From positions 1 through 61,837 of the forward strand of contig NZ_CAMCEC010000013.1 in the NCBI RefSeq assembly GCF_945873775.1: a stretch of 61,837 bases of DNA, read 5' to 3'. The notes beneath the pieces were generated by a model. That model searched no databases. It saw only the letters and a list, made by a program, of their open reading frames with translations, and was not told where the DNA came from. The position numbers and the translations under genes were made by a program. Every line of letters starts with the position of its first letter. Position 1 is the stretch's first letter. The stretch comes from an uncultured Treponema sp. Lineage in GTDB: Bacteria; Spirochaetota; Spirochaetia; Treponematales; Treponemataceae. Below are positions 51,964-60,303 of this stretch, in pieces.

Positions 51964-53730
51964 GGGGCTGTCCTAGAAGTTATTAACAGACTTCAAAAAG
52001 GGCGGCCTTTTTTATGTTAAATGAATTTTGTAGATTTTCGTTTATTGTTTTTTTTCTTAGGTGTTCATTAATCGAATCAGTTGCTTGAAATCATATCCCA
52101 GCATCAGAATCCCCATTCAGTTCCAACTTTTTCTTTTCCCCGAAGATGAAATCGCCTGAAGCCTAAATTGCCTTTTGTCTGTCCAAAGACAGTTTCACAT
52201 TCAGTGGAACGCTTTTTCATGAGAGTTTTATATTCTTCACTGGAAAGAAGATCTTTTACTTTTGCTTTCTGTTCAAGCCAGTGCCCGTTTCTTTGAATCA
52301 CTCTGCCATATTCGGATTTTGTACATAACTCTCTGAAAGGACAGCCTTCGCAGTTTTCACACTGGTAAACTTCGTAAGTCTGTAAATATCCGGATTTATT
52401 TTTCTTAGTCACTGTCTTTCTGTAAGGAACTGGATTTCCGCAGGGGCAGGTATATTCTTTTTGTTCAGCATCGTATTTCCAGTTTTCAGTGTTGAATGTC
52501 TTTTTCCTGAAACTCCTTTTTGTTTCTTTCTCATAAGTTGTGTACTTTACTATTCCTGTGATTTCATTTTTTTCCAGATAATCGTAATTCTCTTCGCTTC
52601 CATAACCTGCATCTGCAATTGCAAACTTAAACTTACATCCAAGACGTTTCTGAACATTTTCAAGATGAGGAATAAATGTTCTTGTGTCCGTAGGATTTGG
52701 GAACACGTCATATCCGATTACAAAATTGTTTTCAGTTCCAACCTGAATATTATAGCCCGGTTTGAGCTGACCATTGAGCATGTGATCTTCTTTCATTCTC
52801 ATGAAAGTTGCGTCTTCGTCTGTCTTTGAATAGCTGTTTCTGTCATTAAAAGTGGCGTTAGCCTTCTCGTATTTCTCTTTTCTCGGAAGATAATCCTTTT
52901 CAATCTGGCGTTTTGCCTTCTTCAGTTTTTTTTTACGTCTTTTGAATCTTCGTCATCAAGGTCATTTATTTCAGCAAGTTTTCTGTTAATCTGCTCGGCA
53001 ACGGCTTTGATTTCTTCACTTGTTACTGGAGTGTCATCGCCCGTTTCTGCAAAGTCCTTGTCACCGTAAATCTGATTTTCTTTCCGTGTAATTTCTTCTA
53101 CGTCTCTTAGGAATACCTTTAGTTTTTCATCCAGTTTCTTCTCGTTTTTCTCTACGGCCTTTCTCCAGACGAAGGTGTATTTGTTTGCGGCGCTTTCAAT
53201 TTTTGTTCCGTCAACGAAATATTTTTCAAGGCTGACATAACCTTTCCTGTTCAGAAGCTTCACTGTCGATACAAATATTTCTTCGATTGAGTCTTTCAGC
53301 TTTTCACTGCGGAATGTGTTGATAGTTCTGAAGTCCGGTTTCTGGAATCCAGTGAGCCACATCACGTTTACATTCTCGCGGCACTGCTTTGCAATCTGTC
53401 TTGAGGAATAGGTGCCTGTCATGTAGCAGTAAATCAATACTTTCAGGAGCATGACAGGATTGTAGCGGCTTGCTCCGCCACCTTTTGTGTTTCGTGCAAA
53501 TACTTCTTCAATTTCGAGTTCATCTACTGTTTTGCTGACAATTCTTACAAAATGATTTTGTGGAACCAGTTCGTCCAGGCTTGGCGGCAGGAGCCACTGC
53601 GCGTGCTGGTTATATGGTTTGTATGTGATTTTATCGCTTACGCCTCTGCTCATATTTAAATTTTAGCAGATTTGAATTCACTTGTAAATTTAAAATAATT
53701 GGGGCTGCCCGTTTCTTTTTGGACAGCCCC
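51964..53730 (-). mobile_element. IS1182-family insertion sequence, degenerate
   Basis: 1767 bases bounded by inverted ends GGGGCTGTCC (51964-51973 and complement 53721-53730). Each end also folds on itself: GGGGCTGCCC..GGACAGCCCC at 53701-53730. No clear target duplication. It carries one transposase frame with two frameshifts. It is inserted at the point where the 3' flank of the second barrel gene would continue into a terminator. Confidence 0.85.
52057..53653 (-). pseudogene. IS1182-family transposase, two frameshifts
   Basis: Read in three pieces the product is ~530 residues: N-terminal part from ATG 53653 to a TGA at 52922 (243 codons, MSRGVSDKITYKPYNQ, first Asp in YFVDGTKIESAANKY), then a shift to the frame ending at 52104 (second Asp in FAIADAGYGSEENYDYL, Cys-rich CENCEGCPFRELC, Glu in STECETVFGQTKGNLGFRRFHLRG), then after EWG a one-base loss hides the expected LMLGYDFKQLIRLMNT tail ending at 52057. 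The first shift is at a run of eight A reading A-AAA-AAC just before the TGA, which could be programmed -1 slippage; the second looks like decay. Confidence 0.88.
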
Positions 53731-53775
53731 CTATGCTTTGGTCAGTACCACCGCTAGCTTGCAAGGCAAACTCGC

Positions 53776-53873
53776 CAGCATTCGCGCTACGCGCTGTTGC
53801 CCGACAGTTTTGCTAGCAAAACTGTCAGAGGTAAAACGAAGCCAGCTTCGTTTTATCGACTAGAACCAAACGC
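53776..53873. repeat. 98-bp inverted repeat, right arm (3' end of barrel gene 2)
   Basis: Reverse complement of 50138-50235 with three base differences. One difference breaks the first palindrome (GCTGGC in place of GCTAGC in gene direction). Confidence 0.9.
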
Positions 53874-55230
53874 TTACAGATACTGGGATTGCCCAAACGA
53901 AGTTGTCGTTGTCGCCGTTGTCATCCTTATCCCATGAATAAGATTTTCCGCCAACGATTCCTGAACCGTCGTTTGTTACAAGACCGCAGTTGTTTGTTGC
54001 GCCCTGGAATCCAATACCGATAGAACCGTTGCTTCCAACAGACTTGTTAACTCCAACGAGGAAGCTGATTGCACCTTCATCTTTGTCTTTTCCGTATCCC
54101 TTCCAGTTTGAAAGTGCCTCAGAATCTGTTGTGTTAACACCTTTTCCGTTGCTCATATAGCGAACATCTGCAGCCAAGCTAAGACCGTCCATGATTGCAT
54201 AGTCTACACCAGCACCAACAAAGAATACATTGTCAACTGCTTCATCATTTCTATATGTGCAGTCATCCTGATACTGGAGGTATCCGCCGTCTACAGAGAA
54301 CTTCATCTGCTCTGAAACCTGGTAAGAAGCACCTGCTGTGAACGCCATCTTGAGGTAGTCAGGTCTGTAATCCTTATCTGCGATACCGAATCTTGCGCCA
54401 ACTGTTACATAGAGGTTTTCAACTGCTGTAAGGTCAAATGCAACACCAATCTGTCCAGTTGTCATTACATCATCATTAGCCGCTACAGCTTTAACTGTAT
54501 TCTGTTTATAAGATGGCGCTTCGCTTTTTGTGTCATCAAAAACCCAGTTTCCATCCTTATCTTCTTTGTTTCCAAGTGCCCATGTTTTTTTTGCAGCAGC
54601 GGCTTTAACTTTCTTCTGTGAGTAATCGCCAATATACTGTGCCTTGAATCTACCCACACCTTCAATTGTGTAGCCAAATCCAGCCTGAATATTCTTGTAT
54701 ACATCTTCAGCTTTTTCATAGCTAGAAGACATAGGAATAACTGCGAATGCGTGGAGTCCTTCGATTGGATCTGCTTCAAGCATCATACCCTTGCGCCAGA
54801 TTCCGTCGAATGTGAGTCCTTCGCCGTCATAAGCCCAGTTGTAAGGTCTGAGCCAGTTCCATGAGCCGTAGCAGAAGTCGCCGCGGAGTCCGTTTGTAGG
54901 AGAGTCGAACTTACCTACAGAGATTTTTACCATGTCAACAGGCTTAACCCAGAGGTAAGCGTCGTCGCCCTGTCCAAGGCCGCTCTCAAAGTCGTTGTAA
55001 ACGCCCATTACGAATCCGGCCTTTCCGTCCTCGGAAGTTCCGTTGATGTTGATTCTGGCTGTACGTGCGCCCCATCCCCATGAGTTCTCAACACCGGCGA
55101 TGATGTCCTCGCCTGTTGAAGCTACTGGAGAAGCAAGAACGCGAAGCCATGCTCCGAATGTGATTTCTGCGAAAGCAGAAGTTGCTGTAAGTGCGGCAGC
55201 CGCTGCGACCGCGATAAGAGTCTTTTTCAT
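53860..55230 (-). CDS. Outer-membrane beta-barrel (porin-like) protein, possibly silent copy
   Basis: 456 residues, paralogue of 48811-50151 in opposite orientation. Same signal peptide and first 30 residues; same C-terminal SVSVWF. The conserved strand blocks alternate with strongly different loops (for example a Lys/Ala-rich KVKAAAAKKTWALG near 210-225 and a Gly/Asp-rich stretch near the end). It has the same ribosome binding site but upstream of 55257 the sequence departs from gene 1: no phased array and no good -10 box, only a REP-like hairpin and an IS110 element. Its terminator is replaced by the IS1182 end. Confidence 0.8.
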   Translation of the reverse strand: MKKTLIAVAAAAALTATSAFAEITFGAWLRVLASPVASTGEDIIAGVENSWGWGARTARININGTSEDGKAGFVMGVYNDFESGLGQGDDAYLWVKPVDMVKISVGKFDSPTNGLRGDFCYGSWNWLRPYNWAYDGEGLTFDGIWRKGMMLEADPIEGLHAFAVIPMSSSYEKAEDVYKNIQAGFGYTIEGVGRFKAQYIGDYSQKKVKAAAAKKTWALGNKEDKDGNWVFDDTKSEAPSYKQNTVKAVAANDDVMTTGQIGVAFDLTAVENLYVTVGARFGIADKDYRPDYLKMAFTAGASYQVSEQMKFSVDGGYLQYQDDCTYRNDEAVDNVFFVGAGVDYAIMDGLSLAADVRYMSNGKGVNTTDSEALSNWKGYGKDKDEGAISFLVGVNKSVGSNGSIGIGFQGATNNCGLVTNDGSGIVGGKSYSWDKDDNGDNDNFVWAIPVSVSVWF

Positions 55231-55257
55231 CTCTTAGCCTCCTTATGTTTAAATCTT
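55141..55257. repeat. 117-bp inverted repeat, right arm (5' end of barrel gene 2)
   Basis: Identical to the reverse complement of 48784-48900. With the 3' arms it makes a nested inverted structure of about 6.5 kb. Confidence 0.9.
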
Positions 55258-55296
55258 AGGGTTCCCCGGAGGAAATTTACTTTAACTTTTTAATGG

Positions 55297-55323
55297 AGCA
55301 TCTGGTCAAGCCAGATAATGACA
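55297..55323. repeat. REP-like hairpin, single copy
   Basis: Stem ATCTGG / CCAGAT around TCAAG, ending AATGACA. It lies between barrel gene 2 and the IS110 element, where a promoter for gene 2 would be expected. Confidence 0.65.
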
Positions 55324-55439
55324 GGAAACGGTTCAAAAATGGCATATCTTCAAGCTAATAAACTGAACAAAACATCTTTTATATAGAAGAAAAGCGATTG
55401 CGTTATTGTTTTAGTCAAGCGTTTTGGTATATTATGAAA

Positions 55440-55582
55440 CTGTTTGAACTGGATTATCCAGGAAGAATCCTAATCGCCTCCTTGGGACTTGAGCCCGCAC
55501 ATAAGAATAGGACTTTGGCTCGGCTATTTTCGGGCAGGATAGTCCCGTTTCAAACTTCAATCTTTAAACTCAAGGGGCAAAT
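55440..55582 (+). ncRNA. Candidate IS110 bridge RNA
   Basis: Upstream promoter TTGTTT (55406-55411), 16 bases, TATATT (55428-55433) points to a start near 55440. The RNA then folds as nested stems: 55442-55448 with 55549-55555 (GTTTGAA), hairpin 55449-55453/55457-55461 (CTGGA), 55484-55489 with 55541-55546 (GGGACT), 55518-55522 with 55531-55535 (GCTCG). A structured RNA in the left non-coding end, just before the recombinase gene, is where IS110-group elements encode the bridge RNA that pairs with target and donor DNA. Confidence 0.65.
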
Positions 55583-56824
55583 ATGTACATAGTTGGAATC
55601 GATATAGCAAAAAAATCACATCAGGCGGCAATAATGAAGCCGGACGGAACTCTTGTGGGCAGATCTTTCAGATTTACAAATACAAAGCAAGGTTTCGAGT
55701 TTCTTATGGATAAGCTTTCGGCAGTAGATTCCAGCCTTGAAAATTTTGAATTCGGAATGGAAGCCACGGGACATTACTGGCTCAACTTGTACACTTGGCT
55801 TGCAGACAAACACGCAATTGTTCACGTAATAAATCCGCTCCAGTCAGACGCTCTTCGGAATCTCTACATCAGAAAAACAAAAACAGACTCCGTGGATGCA
55901 AAAATAATCGCGCAGGTAATCAGAATCGGGCAGTATTCAGAAACAAAACTTGCGGACGACCGTATGCTCATGATGCGCGACTTGTGCCGGCAGAGATTTT
56001 TTCTTGTGGATATGGTTGCGAACTTAAAGCGAAAAATAATTGTGATGATGGACAGAATTTTCCCGGAATACCAAGGCTTTTTTTCAGATACATTCGGAAA
56101 ATCTTCCACTGCAATTCTCAAGCACTGCACAACTCCAGAAGAAATAACTTTGTTCGGGGAAGACAATCTTGCGCAGCTTCTTCAGGTGGCCTCCAACGGA
56201 AAATTTGGACTAAAAAAAGCCCAAGAACTTATAAGCCTTGCCCGTAACTCTTTTGCCGCCCGCCTTTCTTCAAAAACACTTTCGCTTCTTGTAAAGCAGA
56301 TGATGGAGCAAATGGAGCTTCTTGAAAATCAGATTGAAATCCTTGAAAAGCACATATCGTCGCATTTTAAGTCGTTCGGAACAAAGATTACGCAGATTCC
56401 GGGAATTGGGCCAGTGCTTGGAGCTTCTATTTTAAGTGAAATTGGCGACATAAGCCGTTTTGCCAATCCTAAAAAATTGTGTGCTTATGCCGGAATAGAT
56501 CCTTCGGTAAAGCAGTCCGGGCAGTTTTTGGGGAACGAAAACCACATGTCCAAGCGCGGTTCTGGCTACCTTAGAAGATGCCTTTGGATGGCTTCATTTG
56601 TTTCCGTAAACCACTGCCGTGAAATAACGATTGTTTACAAGTCGCAAGTTTCAAAAGGAAAAACGCATTTTCAGTCAATGGGCTTTGTCTGCCACAAGCT
56701 CCTCAACATAATCTACACAGTCTTAAAAAATGACATAGACTACAGCCCAATGCTCTGCATAAATCCAGCTATAACAGCAAGAACTTCTCGCCGCATAGCA
56801 AGAGCCGCCCTAAAAGCTCGATAA
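55583..56824 (+). CDS. IS110-family recombinase (transposase)
   Basis: 413 residues, intact. N-terminal RuvC-like DEDD domain: GIDIAKKSHQ (Asp near 6), GMEATGHYW (Glu near 60), DSVDAKIIAQ (Asp near 102 and 105). A coiled coil spans ~140-255, then the Tnp-IS116/IS110/IS902 domain with IPGIGPVLGASILSEIGDISRF, CAYAGIDPSVKQSG and SKRGSGYLRRCLWMAS carrying the presumed catalytic Ser. It lies downstream of the long structured left end, the IS110 (not IS1111) layout. AAGGGGC precedes the ATG. Element borders cannot be fixed by eye; it is flanked by REP-like hairpins on both sides. Confidence 0.92.
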   Translation: MYIVGIDIAKKSHQAAIMKPDGTLVGRSFRFTNTKQGFEFLMDKLSAVDSSLENFEFGMEATGHYWLNLYTWLADKHAIVHVINPLQSDALRNLYIRKTKTDSVDAKIIAQVIRIGQYSETKLADDRMLMMRDLCRQRFFLVDMVANLKRKIIVMMDRIFPEYQGFFSDTFGKSSTAILKHCTTPEEITLFGEDNLAQLLQVASNGKFGLKKAQELISLARNSFAARLSSKTLSLLVKQMMEQMELLENQIEILEKHISSHFKSFGTKITQIPGIGPVLGASILSEIGDISRFANPKKLCAYAGIDPSVKQSGQFLGNENHMSKRGSGYLRRCLWMASFVSVNHCREITIVYKSQVSKGKTHFQSMGFVCHKLLNIIYTVLKNDIDYSPMLCINPAITARTSRRIARAALKAR

Positions 56825-56849
56825 TATATTACAATTACATATTTGAATA

Positions 56850-56877
56850 GATTGCCGTGTCAAGCACGGCAATGACA
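56850..56877. repeat. REP-like hairpin, single copy
   Basis: Stem TTGCCGTG / CACGGCAA around TCAAG, ending AATGACA, 25 bases after the IS110 recombinase stop. Confidence 0.75.
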
Positions 56878-56962
56878 GTTGTTTATAAAAGAAATAATTA
56901 AAACACGAAAACAGGTACTTAATGCGGCAGCCCTAAGCGGTGCTGGGAAAGACAGGAGGTTT

Positions 56963-57026
56963 GGAGGGATGTAAGAAACGGCGATTACATCGCTTCGCTT
57001 ACAAATTAGTTGGTTTTCCTCCCTCC
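56963..57026. other. Nested hairpin upstream of the DUF2804-like gene
   Basis: GGAGGGA (56963-56969) pairs with TCCCTCC (57020-57026); inside, TGTAAG (56970-56975) pairs with CTTACA (56998-57003); innermost GCGA-TTACA-TCGC (56981-56993). Sixteen bases on the 3' side stay unpaired. It ends 40 bases before the next ATG and could be a leader element. No gene or terminator T-run is present. Confidence 0.45.
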
Positions 57027-57066
57027 ATAGACTTTAGCGGCACGTAATGTTAAAATAAGTATATCT

Positions 57067-58134
57067 ATGTACACACGAGATTTGCAGGAAATTCCTCCGT
57101 CATTTGTTCAGAACGGGCGGCCAGTGTTCGGAACGTTCCGGGGGCATCCTAAGCGTTTTGACATCCGCGGAGTCTACAGGCCTTATGGAGTGATTCCGCT
57201 TCCGACTTTTATAACAAACCTCCGCATAAAGAGCCGCCTTATATTTTCGTTTAATATTGGGGAATATATCGGGCGCATCAGTTTTATAGACGCAAAAATT
57301 GCTGGCTTTTCAGAAGTTGTGTTCTGGAATAAAAATACATCGCAGCGGTTTGCCTATCATTCGCTCATGGGTCCAAGAAAAAGGCTTATTCCGCATAGCC
57401 TTGAATCGGCTTCAACTTCAAACTACAGCAAAAGGCGTTACACAAGAATCAGCTGGAACAGGAAGCAAAACAGGCTTTCTGTTATATTCGACTTGAAAGG
57501 AGATTCTGTGCGTCCTTCCGCGCGTGGAGCTTTTTCCGCAGTGTTCAACGACAGCCAGTTTGCAGAGCTTACTTCTGTGCGCCCAAATCCTACTTTAAGG
57601 CGAAGCTACGCAAGCTACAGTTCTGTTCTTCCATTGCACGGTTCTCTTACACTTTCTTACAATAGCGGCGAAACTAAAACAATGTCAGAGTCTGACGGAG
57701 TTTGCTCTTTTGACATGACGCGCACTTACATGAAATTCCGTTCGCATGGAAAATCCGTGCTTGGATTTGGCGAAATCAATGGAAAGAAAATTGCGTTCAA
57801 GCTTGCTTCCGAATCGCATGAAAGCGTAGACACGGACAAATACAACTGCAATGTTCTTTTTTACGATGGAAAGGCAACGCCGCTTCCGCCTGTTGTTATT
57901 TCGCATTATTCAGGCATGGACAAAAAGTGGGTTATTCAAGACACGGAAAACATGGTTGACCTTACATTTACGCCTGTTTCAGTCTGCGTAAACAATGTGA
58001 ATGCGTTTATTGTGCGCAGCGTGTACCATACGATATACGGCAACTTTGAAGGAACTCTAATTACTGCCAGCAGTGAAAAAGTTTCATTCAAATCTCTTGC
58101 AGGAATTTCCGAAAATTACTTGATACGTCTTTAA
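57067..58134 (+). CDS. DUF2804-like protein
   Basis: 355 residues, beta-rich, no signal peptide or membrane helix. The layout (RRPYGVIPL-type start, ISWNRKQNRLSVIFDLKGD, HGSLTLSYNSGETK, CSFDMTRTYMKFRSHGKSVLGFGEINGKKIAFKL, then a C-terminal YHTIYGNFEGTL) resembles the DUF2804 family of lipocalin-like double barrels, but this is from memory and moderate. The ATG has no ribosome binding site. It precedes a conserved hypothetical by 52 bases and they may be co-transcribed. Confidence 0.6.
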   Translation: MYTRDLQEIPPSFVQNGRPVFGTFRGHPKRFDIRGVYRPYGVIPLPTFITNLRIKSRLIFSFNIGEYIGRISFIDAKIAGFSEVVFWNKNTSQRFAYHSLMGPRKRLIPHSLESASTSNYSKRRYTRISWNRKQNRLSVIFDLKGDSVRPSARGAFSAVFNDSQFAELTSVRPNPTLRRSYASYSSVLPLHGSLTLSYNSGETKTMSESDGVCSFDMTRTYMKFRSHGKSVLGFGEINGKKIAFKLASESHESVDTDKYNCNVLFYDGKATPLPPVVISHYSGMDKKWVIQDTENMVDLTFTPVSVCVNNVNAFIVRSVYHTIYGNFEGTLITASSEKVSFKSLAGISENYLIRL

Positions 58135-58186
58135 ATTTTTGCAGTTCTTGAGGAGTATTTCAGTTTGAAGGCAAAATGGAGTATTT

Positions 58187-60199
58187 ATGGAAAATGAGAA
58201 CCGTCCAAAACGGACGCTTGAACCTGGCACGCTTGATAAAACCCGGAAAAATATCGGACCAATAGATGCAAATGAGGCTCTTTTTATGCAGAAAAAACTT
58301 GGCGGGGAAGTTCTCCGCGAAAAATTATCTCCAGCGGACTATTCAAATATGCCGGCAAACAGGAGAAGGCAGGATGTTGTGGTAAAAGCATCAGGAAGGT
58401 CTGCTTCGGATATTTCGTCTCAAAGCGCGTCGTTTGGCTCGTCATTTTCTTCGGCGGCTGTGGGCGGAATCAAGGCTTCTGTAAAGAAAATCCGCACAGA
58501 CGAGGATTTGCCGGAAATTTCCGCGCATGATTTAAAACTTATGGACAAAACCATGATGGCTCCGGGCTGCGATATTAAGCCGGACTTCGGACTGTTCAAT
58601 TTCTTCTATAGAATGTCCGCCAAAAACCGCGAGCGTGTGCAGAAAAAATTCGGTGAATACATTGTGCGCCGCCACGTTGACCACATTCAGTCTTTTATAG
58701 GCACAATAAAAACGTTTATTCAGATTTCCCCGGACGTATACAAAGCTAAAATTGCCACAGAGACAGATCTTAAGTTCAAGTTTCTTAGAACCGTGGGCAA
58801 GTGGACTCTCCGCGACATTAAGCTTTTGGCAATGGATGTTGAAAACGCTTCTGACTATCTTACAGTTCCCATGCTCATTCCTTTTGTGCGGGCGGTTTAC
58901 AGACAGCTTCTTACCGTTTACTACATTGGCGAGCAGCAGGTTTCACTTTTAATAAAGGACATTTATACGGACCTTGCTGAATTCCCGAATGCGGACAAAG
59001 CAAAACTTCAGACTTTGGTAAAGCAGGGCGTAACAGAATGGCTTTACGTGCATGACCAGATTATCCAGGGAATGTATCCGCTTTTGATGAGAATGTCTTC
59101 CGATGAATTTGTTGAATTCCCGGATTTCTTTAAAGTCAAGATTGTGGAAATTCTAAAATTCTTGGGAATTTCAAAGTTCGATCTTCTTCTCCCTGAAAAA
59201 AAGAAAAAAGAAAAAAAACAGGAAGAAGCTCAAGAAAAGAAAAAGCAGGAAACCCATCATATTGCAGGCGAAAAAAATGAAATTGTAAACATGGGACTTA
59301 AAATTCTTGACCAGCTTTTTCCGCAGGCAGGATTTCTTCACTTGGAACGCCACCCGGACTTGTTCCCGTACTTTAATCCGATTTACAATTTTGAAGACGG
59401 ATTCAATGTTATTGCGCCGGAAAATCCTTTGCAGGTAACAATTGTTCTTATTTTGATTATTGAGGATTTCCTAAAAGGCTGCCGGAACATAAAATTCAAT
59501 ATTGAAGCGGACGAAAAACTTGCAGTTTATCCAGACAAATTTGATTCTGCAATGGAAGACTGGGCTTCTTATTATGAAGATTTGTTTGCAAAAAAACTCG
59601 GCGACTACTTGCGTTCCTATGTAAATTCAATTTACTCGCAGAAGGAATATGCGCAAAGTAAATTCGGCAAGGAAAACTTAAACAATATTTTGTGGCGCAT
59701 AAAATTTTACTTTCTTCCAAATTACAAGTTCAACGCTCCTGTTTTGCAGAAGCCAGTCAACGATGCAAAGTACAGACCGCTTGCCGCCCGCACCGACTAC
59801 ATGAGAAGTGTTCTTACAGCTCTTGTCCGCAGAATCGATGAAAATTCCGCTGGAAAGAAAACCGTGCTTGGCGTTTTGAATCCGTGGGATCGTTACACAT
59901 TCGACTTGCCAAATGCTGTTTCAAAGAGAATTGATGTGCTTCTTGGCGCAAAAAGAGATGACGATGTTACTGCCGCTACAAATGCGAATCTTATAAAGTA
60001 CACGCTTTGCACTGTTTCGGTCTTGGACTGGTGGATAAACAATCCTACAAGCCCGGCTTACGATGCGAATTCTTCCAAGCTTTACAGAATTTCAGAAGAA
60101 GACGGCGGACCTTTGTTTTCTGTTCCAGAGCGTTCAGATCAGAATCAGCTTTTTGCGGAAGGCGTAAAAAAGGCAATTGAAGCAAAACGCAGCAAATAG
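58187..60199 (+). CDS. Large conserved hypothetical protein
   Basis: 670 residues, not recognised. The first ~100 residues are charged and Ser-rich (low complexity, GRSASDISSQSASFGSSFSSAAVGG). The middle is helical with hydrophobic faces, a Lys/Glu run (LPEKKKKEKKQEEAQEKKKQ, near residue 336) splits it, and the C-terminal half is helical again. No signal peptide, nucleotide motif or membrane segment is visible. I believe such proteins recur in treponemes, but no function can be given. GGAG before the ATG. Confidence 0.65.
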   Translation: MENENRPKRTLEPGTLDKTRKNIGPIDANEALFMQKKLGGEVLREKLSPADYSNMPANRRRQDVVVKASGRSASDISSQSASFGSSFSSAAVGGIKASVKKIRTDEDLPEISAHDLKLMDKTMMAPGCDIKPDFGLFNFFYRMSAKNRERVQKKFGEYIVRRHVDHIQSFIGTIKTFIQISPDVYKAKIATETDLKFKFLRTVGKWTLRDIKLLAMDVENASDYLTVPMLIPFVRAVYRQLLTVYYIGEQQVSLLIKDIYTDLAEFPNADKAKLQTLVKQGVTEWLYVHDQIIQGMYPLLMRMSSDEFVEFPDFFKVKIVEILKFLGISKFDLLLPEKKKKEKKQEEAQEKKKQETHHIAGEKNEIVNMGLKILDQLFPQAGFLHLERHPDLFPYFNPIYNFEDGFNVIAPENPLQVTIVLILIIEDFLKGCRNIKFNIEADEKLAVYPDKFDSAMEDWASYYEDLFAKKLGDYLRSYVNSIYSQKEYAQSKFGKENLNNILWRIKFYFLPNYKFNAPVLQKPVNDAKYRPLAARTDYMRSVLTALVRRIDENSAGKKTVLGVLNPWDRYTFDLPNAVSKRIDVLLGAKRDDDVTAATNANLIKYTLCTVSVLDWWINNPTSPAYDANSSKLYRISEEDGGPLFSVPERSDQNQLFAEGVKKAIEAKRSK

Positions 60200-60229
60200 T
60201 CTGAACAATGTTATTGAAAAGTTATAGCA

Positions 60230-60278
60230 GATTCCCCGTGTCAACATTCGCCTTGCGGCGCACTGCACGAGAATGACA
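60230..60278. repeat. REP-like hairpin, expanded variant
   Basis: GATTCCCCGTGTCAA ... GAGAATGACA with about twenty extra bases (including CGCCTTGCGGCG, itself a hairpin) inserted in the loop region. Confidence 0.55.
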
Positions 60279-60303
60279 ATTTATTTAATAAAAAGAGGTA
60301 TTT

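Noticed and set aside
57067-57069. Leaderless start for the DUF2804-like gene
   Set aside because: A TAAAAT box lies 10 bases before the ATG but no acceptable -35 box is at the right distance, so it was not added to the leaderless set.
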